Source of the DNA: Streptomyces lunaelactis
GTDB lineage: Bacteria > Actinomycetota > Actinomycetes > Streptomycetales > Streptomycetaceae
NCBI RefSeq assembly: GCF_003054555.1
Contig: NZ_CP026304.1
Coordinates: forward strand, 4,216,001 to 4,280,000
Length of the DNA stretch: 64,000 bases
Direction of reading: 5' to 3'
The translations under genes and the position numbers were made by a program. Shown in pieces: positions 35,143 to 43,927 of the stretch (position 1 is the first letter of the stretch; every line of letters starts with the position of its first letter). Under the pieces are notes generated by a model. The model was not told the origin of the DNA and did not search any database. It worked only from the letters and a program-made list of their open reading frames with translations.

Positions 35143-36840
35143 TCACTTCTTCTTTTTCGGTTTGAATGTCATCTGAATACGCGCAAGTGTTGCGACCGAC
35201 CCGAGCAATTTAATTTTCTTGCTGAAACTTCGGAGGTTAACCTTGCTGAAAGTTGGCAAATCTTGCGGCAAACGCTGCTTTCCATCGAACGCAATGGCGT
35301 AGGTCACATATTTCGGTGGCAACCATTTTGCCGCGTCGACAATATTCGAATTAATAGATTCGACGGCCTCGATAAAATCCTTTCTGTATGATTCGTCAGA
35401 AATGATCACCTGGGCCGACACGAAGCCCTGAGAGAATAGGTGACTCAGCGTCTGACTCCCCGTGTACTGCTTCACGTGAATTAGATAGCCATCAGCATGC
35501 AGAAGGTCGCAGGCTTCGATTTGTTCCCCGTCTTCCGCGAAAAGCGGGTACCTGTCCAAACAGATCAAATCCGACCTGTCCTCGGTAGCCTTCTCGTTGA
35601 AGTGTTTTTCCCAATTCTTTTGGCACCCCCAATCGTCCCAGGTGCAGAGGTTCAGAGTTGACGTGACGTCCTTTATTTGCGCAAGGTCATAGTCCAGCCT
35701 TTCGGAGTATTTCTCCGCGAGGGCATACCATTTTCCCAGAGTTAGCAGGTAACGCCTATCCTGGTCGCCGGCCTCAAAAACGAGCCAGTGTTTTAGCGGC
35801 TTCGCCATACCGGCTGGCTCACCGTTAGAATCCCTGGCCATCACTTTGATATCAGCGAGACTCGACACTCCAAACTTACCGGGGAATTCCAACAGCGCCC
35901 CCCTAAGGGATTCGAGAGTCATTACCTCGAAATCCTCGGATGAGTCATTCTTGTACACGGTGAAGTCATGGATGTTCTCAACAGAAACATCGTCGGGTGG
36001 CGCGAATGCAAGAACATGAACGTTCAGATCGCTGACGGGCAGCGTGTCGAGGTCGGGCCCCTGCGGTTTGCGCGCACGCTCCTGGAAGACTTCGTTAACG
36101 AGTAGCTTCTCTAGGTCTTTGACTATCTCACTCTTCATGCGCAAGGGTTCTAGCGAGTCAATGAAAGCAAGATCTTTATCCGCAATACCGGTCTCTGCCG
36201 TAACGAGCATTTTTGTCAGTACATCTCGAACGCTGTAAAGGTTCGTATCAAGCTTAAACGACACTGAGTCCGTAGCGACTACAGCCCCAAGCTCCGGAAA
36301 TTCGAGTCCCGCATCAAGCTTGCCGACCAATTTTCGAGTGAACTCACCATCCAATTCCACCTCGAAATCACTGATAGAGGAATTGGCCGGGATTTGCACC
36401 CACTGCGACCGCGCGGATGCGTCGATCCTGCGGCTACTGATTCCACTCATGGCATTACTGTCAAAGCGTCGGGCGGCAAATTTCAGGCCGAAATTCGCTT
36501 CCACCCAAGACCACTCAAGTGTAGAACTGCCATAACCGAAACAGACGGCGAATGTGCGATCCTCTACAGGAAGGAAGATCACAAGCCTATTCGAAAAGTT
36601 CAATACGTTTTCCAGCTCGGTGAATGTTGGTGCGAGAAGTTTGGCCCATGCGGGCGCCTTCTCAGACTTGTCCCGCAAGAATGCCACGCACCCCTCAGGC
36701 GCCACGGGCGAAGTTGTGAGTTTCCGCATTCCCGATTTATTGCCTGGCCGATATTGAACCCTGAAAGCTTGCTCATGAGATACCAAGCCTTCCCGGAGCA
36801 AAAAGCAGTTGAAGCGCAGGGTCGGAGCCTTTTGCGTCAT
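35143..36840 (-). CDS. DUF6119 / TIGR04141-like sporadically distributed protein
   Basis: A 565-residue protein whose C-terminal part (CDLLHADGYLIHVKQYTGSQ, TLSHLFSQGFVSAQVI, SYRKDFIEAVES) matches the TIGR04141/DUF6119 family as I remember it. The N terminus (LRFNCFLLREGLVSHEQAF) also fits. Family members are scattered across bacteria on islands and no reaction is established. Codon use is strikingly AT-rich for this genome, and the C terminus ends KPKKKK. GGGGGG lies upstream of ATG 36840. Single-gene cargo next to the AICE; a defence role is speculation. Confidence 0.75.
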   Translation of the reverse strand: MTQKAPTLRFNCFLLREGLVSHEQAFRVQYRPGNKSGMRKLTTSPVAPEGCVAFLRDKSEKAPAWAKLLAPTFTELENVLNFSNRLVIFLPVEDRTFAVCFGYGSSTLEWSWVEANFGLKFAARRFDSNAMSGISSRRIDASARSQWVQIPANSSISDFEVELDGEFTRKLVGKLDAGLEFPELGAVVATDSVSFKLDTNLYSVRDVLTKMLVTAETGIADKDLAFIDSLEPLRMKSEIVKDLEKLLVNEVFQERARKPQGPDLDTLPVSDLNVHVLAFAPPDDVSVENIHDFTVYKNDSSEDFEVMTLESLRGALLEFPGKFGVSSLADIKVMARDSNGEPAGMAKPLKHWLVFEAGDQDRRYLLTLGKWYALAEKYSERLDYDLAQIKDVTSTLNLCTWDDWGCQKNWEKHFNEKATEDRSDLICLDRYPLFAEDGEQIEACDLLHADGYLIHVKQYTGSQTLSHLFSQGFVSAQVIISDESYRKDFIEAVESINSNIVDAAKWLPPKYVTYAIAFDGKQRLPQDLPTFSKVNLRSFSKKIKLLGSVATLARIQMTFKPKKKK

Positions 36841-37002
36841 CGTTACCACACCCCCCAGGTGACAGTGCGTGAATTTGTATCACGGTAAGTCCATTTATGG
36901 AACAAGTCTGACGACTGCATCCATAACGGGAACAAAGATTCGATTCCCGGTGGGCTCGATTGCGCGCAGCTCGCTCCACCACCCCAACCCACTACTCACC
37001 CC

Positions 37003-37154
37003 AGCTCCCATCCCGTCCGCCTTCGACCCACACACCGTGGAGCGGGCGTGGTTCAGGGCGTCAAGGTGGAGCGCGCCACTGTACGAACGACCTTGACGCC
37101 CTGGGCCGCGACTGCTCGGCTCTGCCTGGGTCGAAGGTGGTCGGGATGGGAGCT
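37003..37154. repeat. 152-bp nested palindrome
   Basis: Three pairs of perfect arms are nested around one centre: 12 bp (37003-37014/37143-37154), 11 bp (37020-37030/37127-37137) and 14 bp (37054-37067/37090-37103). It lies in the non-coding 0.5 kb between the DUF6119 gene and the AICE's YdcF gene. It could be a structured RNA, a single-strand replication site or a recombination site. Confidence 0.75.
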
Positions 37155-37357
37155 CACCACGCTCGCCACATCCCGGCCGACACTCGCGAACGGCGCCGGA
37201 TCCATCCCGGAGTCTGAGCGCCCCCGCCGGAGGCATCTCTCTCGGGCTGGTGTCGCGCTCGGTGCGCCGCCGCCCGGCCGCGCGCGCCGCGCTTGCGCGG
37301 CGCCTTGAACGTGTAGAGAAAGTTGTTACTCAGGCTGCGGTGCTGCACCTCTTCGGC

Positions 37358-38026
37358 TCAGCGCCTCGCATCTGCGCCGTCCGGCATGAGTCGACTCGTG
37401 AAGCTGGCGCGGCGCAGCCTGTCGTACGCCGCCGTCACGTCGTCGGGCACCGTCTGGGTGATGGTGAATCCCTGCTTGGGGTAGAGCAACAGCCGCTGTA
37501 GAGCACCGACAAGCATGTCGATCACCAGGCGCGCGTCCTGGATGGAGTCCACGTACTCCTCAAGGGTCATCGGAGTGGATGCGCTGACGAACTCGACCTC
37601 GGGCCACAGCTTCCGCGCCGTGGCGTACGCGCGCCGCTCCTCGTACGGCTTGCTGATCAGCAGCACTGACGAGACCTCGACGCCGGCCGCTTCCAGGACC
37701 GCCCGCGAGAAGCGGATGTTCTCCCCCGTGTTGCGGGCACGGGGCTCGACCAGCACCGCGTCGCCAGGAACGCCCAACTCCAGCGCCCGCTCGCGGTAGT
37801 GGACCGCCTCACCGCGCGGCATGCGGTCCTGCGTCGTGCGGCTCGTGGCCCCCGTGAAGACGATGAGCGGCGCCAAGCCTCGCTTGTAGAGGTCAACCGT
37901 GGTGTCCGCTACGCCAAGGTCGTGGCTACCGAGACCGATCGCGACCGAGCACGGACGCAGCTCATGGTGCATCTGGTGGTAGTCCCACAGGAGTTGCGCA
38001 TCGGCCCACGACTGCTCCGAGATCAC
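37358..38026 (-). CDS. YdcF-family (DUF218) protein
   Basis: A 222-residue YdcF/DUF218 protein: AIGLGSHDLGVADTTVDLYK, LIVFTGATSRTTQDRMPRGE, VEPRARNTGENIRFSRAVLE. The family binds nucleotide-like ligands; its exact role is unknown. Genes of this type recur in Streptomyces AICEs beside the GntR regulator. GTG 38026 overlaps the GntR stop (GTGA) and has GGAGGCGCGGCA upstream, so it is co-translated with the regulator. Confidence 0.85.
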   Translation of the reverse strand: MISEQSWADAQLLWDYHQMHHELRPCSVAIGLGSHDLGVADTTVDLYKRGLAPLIVFTGATSRTTQDRMPRGEAVHYRERALELGVPGDAVLVEPRARNTGENIRFSRAVLEAAGVEVSSVLLISKPYEERRAYATARKLWPEVEFVSASTPMTLEEYVDSIQDARLVIDMLVGALQRLLLYPKQGFTITQTVPDDVTAAYDRLRRASFTSRLMPDGADARR

Positions 38027-38817
38027 TGCCGCGCCTCCTGGTTCTGCGCCGAGTCCGGAACCTTGAAGTCGTACTCCCACGCGAAGCGTGAGGCCGCGTG
38101 GAGTCCGATGGCGAACTCAACCACCGTGCCGTCGGCGGTGAACGTGGTGCGGTGCAGCTCGACGACCCATTCTCCGGGCGTCAGTTGAAGGAGCTTCGCC
38201 TCCTCCGCCGTGGGGACTCGGGCGAAGAGCTGTTCCTTCATGTGGTCGATCTCGTAACCCGCGTCGTACAAGACGCGGAAGCCGCCGCCGCGGCCGGCCG
38301 GGCCAGGCGTCGGGTCGACGATGCGCGTGCCCTCGACGTGTTCGGGACGGTAGTAGCTGGTGAGGGTGTGCGTGGGCTGGTCGCCCTCCTTCACCAGGCG
38401 GGCGCGTGCGTACACCTCGGCACCAGCAGGGAGACCGTGCGCCTCAGCGACCGCCGGCGGGGCTTCGACACGGGAGACCGTCTGCGTCTGGTCCCCGCGG
38501 CGGTACGAGCGGCCAGACGCCACGCGGTCCGCGATGAACGCGACCTCGTCGCCGTCGCGCCACTTCGCCTTGTCGTACCGCGCGATGCCGAGGCGCTTGA
38601 GCGGGGACTGCTGCCGTACGACCGTGCCGTGTCCACGCGATGAGGTGACCAGCCCCTCAGCCTCCAGGGCCTTATAGGCCGTGTGGACCGTGGACTTTGA
38701 GCCCTCTCCGGCCTCGACGAGATCGCGGATGTGCGGCAGTTGCTGACCCGGCTCGTACTCGCCGTCCCTGATCTGTGCAGCCAGCTTGTCGGCCAGCTCG
38801 CGCCACTTCGGTGCCAT
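38023..38817 (-). CDS. GntR/UTRA-family regulator, likely AICE transfer repressor (KorSA-like)
   Basis: A 264-residue GntR regulator. The N-terminal winged HTH is at about 1-70 (KLAAQIRDGEYEPGQQLPHI, STVHTAYKALEAEGLVTSSR) and a UTRA-type ligand domain at about 95-255 (VLYDAGYEIDHMKEQLFARV, TPGEWVVELHRTTFTADGT). AICE repressors such as KorSA of pSAM2 belong to this family. A cluster of AGTCCTAGGACT-type palindromes lies immediately upstream and overlaps the divergent promoter, so it very probably represses itself and the transfer/replication operon. Ligand unknown. Confidence 0.88.
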   Translation of the reverse strand: MAPKWRELADKLAAQIRDGEYEPGQQLPHIRDLVEAGEGSKSTVHTAYKALEAEGLVTSSRGHGTVVRQQSPLKRLGIARYDKAKWRDGDEVAFIADRVASGRSYRRGDQTQTVSRVEAPPAVAEAHGLPAGAEVYARARLVKEGDQPTHTLTSYYRPEHVEGTRIVDPTPGPAGRGGGFRVLYDAGYEIDHMKEQLFARVPTAEEAKLLQLTPGEWVVELHRTTFTADGTVVEFAIGLHAASRFAWEYDFKVPDSAQNQEARQ

Positions 38818-38848
38818 GCACGCCTCCTCTCGACCCGCCTAGTGAAAC

Positions 38849-38923
38849 ACAGTCCCAGGACTGTTGACAGTCCTAGGACTGTGGGTGCACAGTCTCCCTA
38901 GGTCGCTCGCAGTCCTAGGACAG
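38849..38923. promoter_or_regulatory. Cluster of GntR operator palindromes
   Basis: Site 1 is ACAGTCCCAGGACTGT (38849-38864, one imperfect pair). Site 2 is the perfect 16-mer ACAGTCCTAGGACTGT (38867-38882). Site 3 contains a degenerate CCCTAGG half (about 38889-38905). Site 4 has the perfect core GTCCTAGGAC (38912-38921). They fill the divergent space upstream of the GntR gene. Confidence 0.85.
38864..38893 (+). promoter_or_regulatory. Candidate promoter of the AICE transfer/replication operon
   Basis: TTGACA (38864-38869), 18-base spacer, CACAGT (38888-38893). Operator 2 fills the spacer, so GntR binding would block RNA polymerase. The -10 box is weak. Confidence 0.55.
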
Positions 38924-39124
38924 CGAAGCGAACGCACTCGGAGGGCCTTCTTTGTGCTGCTCCGAAACGCACGACAAAGGGGCCCCGGACAGATGGGGCC
39001 GAGGGACCCGGACCCCTGGTCAACCGGAGGGCACAGACCGAAAGGTCACGTCTCTGCCTGAAACGGGAGCGCGCTCCCGAAGGAGACAGAACTTCTCGTC
39101 ATTCCAAGACGGACAGACAACGGC

Positions 39125-39158
39125 GCGGCTCCGGTGCTCGAACACCGGAGCCGCTTTT
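39125..39158 (+). terminator. Intrinsic terminator in the AICE leader
   Basis: A 12-bp perfect stem GCGGCTCCGGTG/CACCGGAGCCGC followed by TTTT, between the operator-controlled promoter and the first operon gene at 39191. Either it ends a short leader RNA or it works as an attenuator. Confidence 0.75.
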
Positions 39159-39190
39159 CGGGCCGTTCCACTGTGAGAGGAGCACGACCC

Positions 39191-39460
39191 ATGGAGTGCA
39201 TCGTTGCTGGTCATATGGCCGTTACGGCCGTCGAGATCACAGAGCTTGTGCCGGCTGTGGACCTGGACCTGTTCATCGGTCCCAATGCGGAGTCCACCAG
39301 CGATCGGGCGGCCAGGCTGGACGCCGCCCGCGACATCCTGGCGGATCTGCGTGAGAGCGATTCCGAGGCTGCGGCTTATGCGGCGGCGCTGATGCATGCG
39401 AGGCGGCTTCTGGTGCGGTCGGCTCAGCGCCGCTCCCGCCAGTCGGGGGTGGCGGCGTGA
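39191..39460 (+). CDS. Small AICE protein, first gene of the transfer operon
   Basis: An 89-residue protein, acidic in the middle and basic at its C terminus (ALMHARRLLVRSAQRRSRQS). No family recognised. GAGAGGAGC precedes ATG 39191. Its stop overlaps the GTG start of the Spd-like gene (GTGA). Position suggests an accessory transfer or regulatory protein. Confidence 0.7.
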   Translation: MECIVAGHMAVTAVEITELVPAVDLDLFIGPNAESTSDRAARLDAARDILADLRESDSEAAAYAAALMHARRLLVRSAQRRSRQSGVAA

Positions 39461-40584
39461 GTGTCACCGAACTTCGCCGCGAGTCGGGTGAGACGTACGC
39501 CGAAGGCCTGGCCCGCGCCGCCCGTATCGAGGCAGAGACCGACGCGCTGCGTGCCAAGACCGAATCGGATCGCCGCCGCCAGGCTCTGGTCGATGAGAAG
39601 GCTGCGGCCAAGGCGCAGGCGGACATCGAGGCCTCGCTCGCGGAGGCTGCCGACGAGAAGCGCCGGCGGGACGAGGCGCGCCGGGAATCGGCTGAGGCGA
39701 AGGCCCGCGCGGCGAAGTCCGCCGAGACCTGGAAGAAGGCCGCGAAGAGCATCGCCGCCGTGTGTGTCCTGGTCTCCCTGCCCCTTCAGATCATGGCGTT
39801 CTGGGACCCGCACGCATGGTTCCTGGTCGCCGCGCCCTTCGTCCTCGAAGGCGTGGCCTGGGCACTGCTGACCGGAGCGCAGGCAGCCATCGACGACGGC
39901 CGACCGTCCTGGCACTACCGCCTCGGAGCGCTGATCCAGGCGCTCATCGCCGCAGGCATCAACTACGCCCACGGCAGCGAGACGTACGGCATCGCTACCG
40001 GCATCGGTGGCGCGCTGTGCTCGGTGATCGGCCCCATGATCTGGGACCTCCACGAGCACGGCCGGATCGCCAAGCGCGAGGGCCACATCCCGCGCTCGGT
40101 CCGCCGAGCGGAGGCCCGCGCAGCCAAGCGCGAGGCGAAGCGCATCGACGCGGTCAACGAGGCGCGCGCCGTACGGGACAAGGACGTGTGGGAGCGCGCG
40201 CTCGACCTCGCGGCCGCCCTGGCAGAGCAGACCCCGAGCGAGTCGACGTACCGCCGCGCGTGGACCGAAATCCACGGTGCCGAGGTCGGCCAGACAGCCG
40301 AGCGGATCGCCCACACGAGGGCCGCGAAGCGCGCCGTGAGGCTCGCCCAGAACGGACCGCTGGAGAAGCCCGAGAAGGACGCAATAGCCCAGGTCGATTC
40401 CCAACTGACCTCCGAGGACGGGAAGTCCGCCAAGGGGCCCAAGCAGCCCGGCGAAGACGGACGGAAGCGCAACGGCGGAACCCCTCCCCGACGCCGCCCC
40501 GGCACCACCTTGTACAGCTCCGCCGCACGCAGCCAGATGCGGGCGACCGCCCGCGCCCGCACCACCGCTGAGACCTCGGCGTGA
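39457..40584 (+). CDS. Spd-like membrane protein with DUF2637-type helices (intramycelial spread)
   Basis: A 375-residue protein. An N-terminal charged coiled-coil (about 10-95, rich in Ala, Glu, Arg) is followed by three or four transmembrane helices at about 98-195 (SIAAVCVLVSLPLQIMAFW, WFLVAAPFVLEGVAWALLTG, ALIQALIAAGINYAHG, YGIATGIGGALCSVIGPMIW). A long basic cytosolic tail rich in Arg and Lys follows. The build matches the DUF2637/SpdB-like proteins next to TraB in Streptomyces plasmids and AICEs, which help spread the element through hyphal cross-walls. The GTG overlaps the preceding stop. Confidence 0.8.
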   Translation: MSVTELRRESGETYAEGLARAARIEAETDALRAKTESDRRRQALVDEKAAAKAQADIEASLAEAADEKRRRDEARRESAEAKARAAKSAETWKKAAKSIAAVCVLVSLPLQIMAFWDPHAWFLVAAPFVLEGVAWALLTGAQAAIDDGRPSWHYRLGALIQALIAAGINYAHGSETYGIATGIGGALCSVIGPMIWDLHEHGRIAKREGHIPRSVRRAEARAAKREAKRIDAVNEARAVRDKDVWERALDLAAALAEQTPSESTYRRAWTEIHGAEVGQTAERIAHTRAAKRAVRLAQNGPLEKPEKDAIAQVDSQLTSEDGKSAKGPKQPGEDGRKRNGGTPPRRRPGTTLYSSAARSQMRATARARTTAETSA

Positions 40585-40640
40585 GCACCGCGCAGCACCA
40601 CCCCAACCTCCGTCGTACCGACTCCCGAAGGAGCCCCGCA

Positions 40641-41234
40641 ATGCTTCGCATCGTCCGCACGATCGCCCTGTCCGGTGCCGCCGCCGCTGCCGTCCTCGGG
40701 ACCGCCGCCACAGCCACCGCCGCCACCCCCCAGACCACAACCACCGCCATCGAGACGGCCGTCGACCGCGCCGCAGGAACCCCGGTCGCCCTCCCGTCCG
40801 GCAAGACCCTCCACGTCCGCGGGCTCGACTCGCTCGCCTACCGGGCCGATTCCTCCCACCGCACCGCCGTCGTACAGCTGGCCGCCGGCCCCGCCGGGAC
40901 CGCCCCCGGCGGCATGGCGGGAATCGACGGCTCGCTGCGGCAGCAGCCCGCGCAGAGCGGCGTCGGCAACGGGCTCCAGCAGCCCGGCTACAACCCCCAG
41001 CAGATCCAGACCCAGGCGGGCGGCGGCGCCGCACTCGGCACCGGCGCGGTACTGGCCCTGGTCCTCGGCATCGTCCTGTTCTTCGGCATCAAGGGCGGCA
41101 AGGTCTCCAAGGGCTGGGCGTTCACCTCGATGGCCATGGGCGTGGTGGTCGCGGGCACCTTCATCGGCCCGCTCGTCACCCAGCTCGGAGGCTCCGGCGT
41201 CACCGCCTTCGGCAACCTCTTCGGCGGCCTGTAA
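40641..41234 (+). CDS. Exported/membrane Spd-like accessory protein
   Basis: A 198-residue protein with a signal peptide (MLRIVRTIALSGAAAAAVLG, ending TATAA), an extracytoplasmic Gln/Gly-rich segment of about 100 residues and two C-terminal transmembrane helices (LGTGAVLALVLGIVLFFGI, WAFTSMAMGVVVAGTFIG). ATG 40641 has AAGGAG upstream. Placed between the Spd-like gene and traB, it probably belongs to the transfer apparatus. No named family recognised. Confidence 0.75.
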   Translation: MLRIVRTIALSGAAAAAVLGTAATATAATPQTTTTAIETAVDRAAGTPVALPSGKTLHVRGLDSLAYRADSSHRTAVVQLAAGPAGTAPGGMAGIDGSLRQQPAQSGVGNGLQQPGYNPQQIQTQAGGGAALGTGAVLALVLGIVLFFGIKGGKVSKGWAFTSMAMGVVVAGTFIGPLVTQLGGSGVTAFGNLFGGL

Positions 41235-41280
41235 CCCCACCACCAGCGGGTTAGCCAGCAAGCCAACTAGTCAGCAAGTC

Positions 41281-41304
41281 GGGGCGCGGGTACTCCCGCG
41301 CCCC
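41281..41304 (+). terminator. 10-bp hairpin upstream of traB
   Basis: GGGGCGCGGG, TACT, CCCGCGCCCC, no T-run, 26 bases before the traB ATG. More likely an intercistronic mRNA hairpin than a full terminator. Confidence 0.5.
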
Positions 41305-41329
41305 ATTCGACCGGAGAGGACAGGCTCTG

Positions 41330-43588
41330 ATGACCATCGAGACGACCCGGCCCGTAGCCCCTGAAGACGACGTCATAGATGTGGAGGAAGTCGGCCGCCT
41401 GGACCAGCTCAAGACCGCGGCGAAGGCTCGTACGGTCCGCGCGACCGCACATGCCCGCGTCGCTATGGCTCGGCAGCGTGAGGTCGTGTTCGCCCGCGTC
41501 GGGGCCTGGTTCGCCACTACCGACGTGACCGACGCCAGGCTCGCGCAGGAGATCGAGACCAAGCGGCGCAAGACGCAGCAGCAGGGAGAGACCGAGCTAC
41601 GCGCCCGGATCCGCGTGCTCAGGGAGAAGCTGCGGCACGCCGAAGGCGACCAGGCGACCGGCCTTGCCATCGAGCTGGCTGGAGCCGAGTCGCAGATCCA
41701 GCTCCGCCAGGACGACGACGCCGACCGATTCAAGGTGACGGGCCGAGACCTGGGCCGGGCCCGCTGGGGCAAGAAGGCCGGCCGACTTGGTGCCGTGGCC
41801 CTGGGAGGCTTCGCCTACCTCAACGGCGTCGCGGCCGAACCGCTGCTCGCGCTGGCCTCGCTGGGCGCGGGCCCGCTCGCCTGGTGGTACCTCTCCCGTC
41901 CGGTCACCGAGGACGAGAAGCAGGCGGTCATCCCCGCGCAGGCTGTGGGCCACGATGGGGCGGTGCTCCCCGCTGCCGAAGCCCCGGACACCGGCACACC
42001 GTTCGTTCCCGACGCGCTCGCGGCCATGGGCCGCGTCAGCCTGATCAAGCCCGAGTCCGGCCGGGTCCAGGGCGAGAAGGACCTCGTCACCGCGCTCATC
42101 AAGGCCGGGATCGTCAGTGAGGCCCAGCGGGACGAGACCCACCTTGCCGGTGTCATCCAGCCCTCCGGGCCGGGGTGGACCGCAACCGTGGAACTGCCCC
42201 GCGGGACCAAGGCGTCGGTGGCCGTCAGCCGGGTCGAGGACCTCGCGTCCGCACTGCGGATCAAGAAGTCCCGCATCGAGATCTCTGCCGACACCAGCGA
42301 CGACGGCCACGAGGGCCGGTTCGTCCTGTGGGTCGCCAACGAGGACAACCCCTACGGCAACGGCAAGCACCCGTCCGAGCTGATCGCCGCCCCGGTCTGG
42401 GACTTCTGGCAGCAGGGCGTCCCGCTCGGTGCCGACGCCCGGCGCGACCGTCACACGATGCACCTGCTGTGGTCGTCGCTGATGATCGGCGGCCTGATGG
42501 GTTACGGCAAGAGCTACCTGGCTCGCCTGGTGGCCGCCGCTGCCGCGCTGGACCCGACCGTCCGCATCATCGTCCTCACCGGCAAGACCGGCCCGGACTG
42601 GGCACCGCTGCGGCACATCGCCCACCAGTGGATCGCCGGGGCGACCCCCGACATCATCCGCCGCGTCCTGGGGGTGATGGAGCAGACCATCGGTGAGATG
42701 CAGGACCGGGGCACCGAGCTGGACCGCCTGTACGAGGAGGACCCGGCCGCCGTTCCCGAGGGGAAGATCACGCCCGAGCTCGCGAAGAAGGGCATGGGCC
42801 CGGTGCTCCTGGTCGTCGACGAGCTGCAGGAGCTCCTGGACGGTGCCGCGCTGGTCCAGGTCGCCATCGAGGACGAGCCCGAGGGCGGGGGCCGGCCCAA
42901 GACCCGGTCCGGCCGTGACCTCATGGTCGAAGCCTTCGCCCGCTACGTGCGCGTCACCCGGTTCGTCGGCGGCATGGGCGTCTTCATTACCCAGCGCCCT
43001 TCCGCCGATTCGGTGCCGACCAAGCTCCGTGAGGTCTGCGCCAAGCGCGCCAGCTACCGGGTCAAGGGCGACAAGAGCTCGAAGATGGTCCTCGGTGACG
43101 ACGCGGTCGACGCGGGCGCCGCCCCTCACCTGCTGGGTGAGGCGTCCAAGGGTGTCGTCGTCCTGGACCAGGGCAGCGAGCAGGGCCACGTCACGCTCAA
43201 GGCCGATGTGATCGACCTGCCCGAGTTCAGGGACATCTGCCTGCGAGGCCGCGATCTGCGGATCACCGCCGGGACGTTGACCGGTGACGCTGCTGAGTAC
43301 GGCAAGGAAGACGCGGCCGCGGCCGCCGTCCGGCTCCTGCTGGCCGACTGCCTCACGGTGCTCGACCAGGCCGGGGTCGACCGGGCCCGCACCGAACGGC
43401 TGGTCGAGCTCCTGGCGGAGCACCACCCCGGCCGCTACGGCGACCTGACCCGCCCCCAGCTCCAGGCCCGGCTCCGTGACGCGGCCGCCGGCACCACCCG
43501 GAAGCTCGGGGCGATAGACGGCATGGCCAACCCCAACGGCTACACGCGCGAGCAGATCGCCGAAGCACACGGGAAGACCGGCAAATAG
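41330..43588 (+). CDS. TraB-type FtsK/SpoIIIE DNA translocase
   Basis: A 752-residue conjugation protein. An N-terminal coiled-coil (about 20-125) leads to two membrane helices at about 150-190 (AVALGGFAYLNGVAAEPLLA, LASLGAGPLAWWYL) and an FtsK-like motor with Walker A GGLMGYGKS at about 386-394 and Walker B VLLVVDELQELLD near 492, then MGVFITQRPSADSVPTKLRE. The last 100 residues form a winged-helix-like end, as in TraB, which recognises short repeats in the clt locus. TraB moves double-stranded DNA between hyphae without nicking. GGAGAGGAC lies 5' of ATG 41330. Confidence 0.92.
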   Translation: MTIETTRPVAPEDDVIDVEEVGRLDQLKTAAKARTVRATAHARVAMARQREVVFARVGAWFATTDVTDARLAQEIETKRRKTQQQGETELRARIRVLREKLRHAEGDQATGLAIELAGAESQIQLRQDDDADRFKVTGRDLGRARWGKKAGRLGAVALGGFAYLNGVAAEPLLALASLGAGPLAWWYLSRPVTEDEKQAVIPAQAVGHDGAVLPAAEAPDTGTPFVPDALAAMGRVSLIKPESGRVQGEKDLVTALIKAGIVSEAQRDETHLAGVIQPSGPGWTATVELPRGTKASVAVSRVEDLASALRIKKSRIEISADTSDDGHEGRFVLWVANEDNPYGNGKHPSELIAAPVWDFWQQGVPLGADARRDRHTMHLLWSSLMIGGLMGYGKSYLARLVAAAAALDPTVRIIVLTGKTGPDWAPLRHIAHQWIAGATPDIIRRVLGVMEQTIGEMQDRGTELDRLYEEDPAAVPEGKITPELAKKGMGPVLLVVDELQELLDGAALVQVAIEDEPEGGGRPKTRSGRDLMVEAFARYVRVTRFVGGMGVFITQRPSADSVPTKLREVCAKRASYRVKGDKSSKMVLGDDAVDAGAAPHLLGEASKGVVVLDQGSEQGHVTLKADVIDLPEFRDICLRGRDLRITAGTLTGDAAEYGKEDAAAAAVRLLLADCLTVLDQAGVDRARTERLVELLAEHHPGRYGDLTRPQLQARLRDAAAGTTRKLGAIDGMANPNGYTREQIAEAHGKTGK

Positions 43589-43852
43589 GGGCAGACCAAC
43601 CCGGTCCGAGACCCGATCATCCCCCGGTCGCCGCCCGGATTGCTCCGGTATCCGACACGGTCACCGAGGAGCCCGAACCGGTCGCCCGACCACCCTGACC
43701 CACCCGGCGACCGCCCGGCAAACCAGGACAAACAAGGCGTAGACCGAGGGGTGACCACCCACCCGACCATCTCCCAAACCAGTACAAACCGTTGGAGAGA
43801 ACGTCAGCGACCGCACGCAGCTCTGCGGCAGGCACTGACCGCTGCCCCGCCC
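43589..43852. other. C-rich non-coding region after traB, candidate clt
   Basis: No gene. Short related motifs (CCCGACC at 43685 and 43762, CCCGATC, GGTCGCC(G)CCCGG variants) recur within about 170 bases. In Streptomyces plasmids the TraB recognition locus often lies near traB and consists of repeated octamers; the match here is only suggestive. Confidence 0.35.
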
Positions 43853-43890
43853 GGGGCGCTCCCTCCGCCTGGACAGCACGGGAGCGCCCC
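43853..43890 (+). repeat. Intercistronic hairpin, copy 1
   Basis: GGGGCGCTCC/GGAGCGCCCC with an 18-base loop. Together with its flanks it is repeated nearly base for base at 44834-44878; one loop base differs. Confidence 0.8.
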
Positions 43891-43927
43891 ACCACCCCCA
43901 ACCACGCACCGGACCGAAGGAGAAGTC

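Noticed and set aside
36930..36970. tRNA T-arm-like sequence (GATTCGATTCCCGGTGGG) as left att of the AICE
   Set aside because: Only the T-loop consensus matches; no acceptor pairing and no matching copy beside int.
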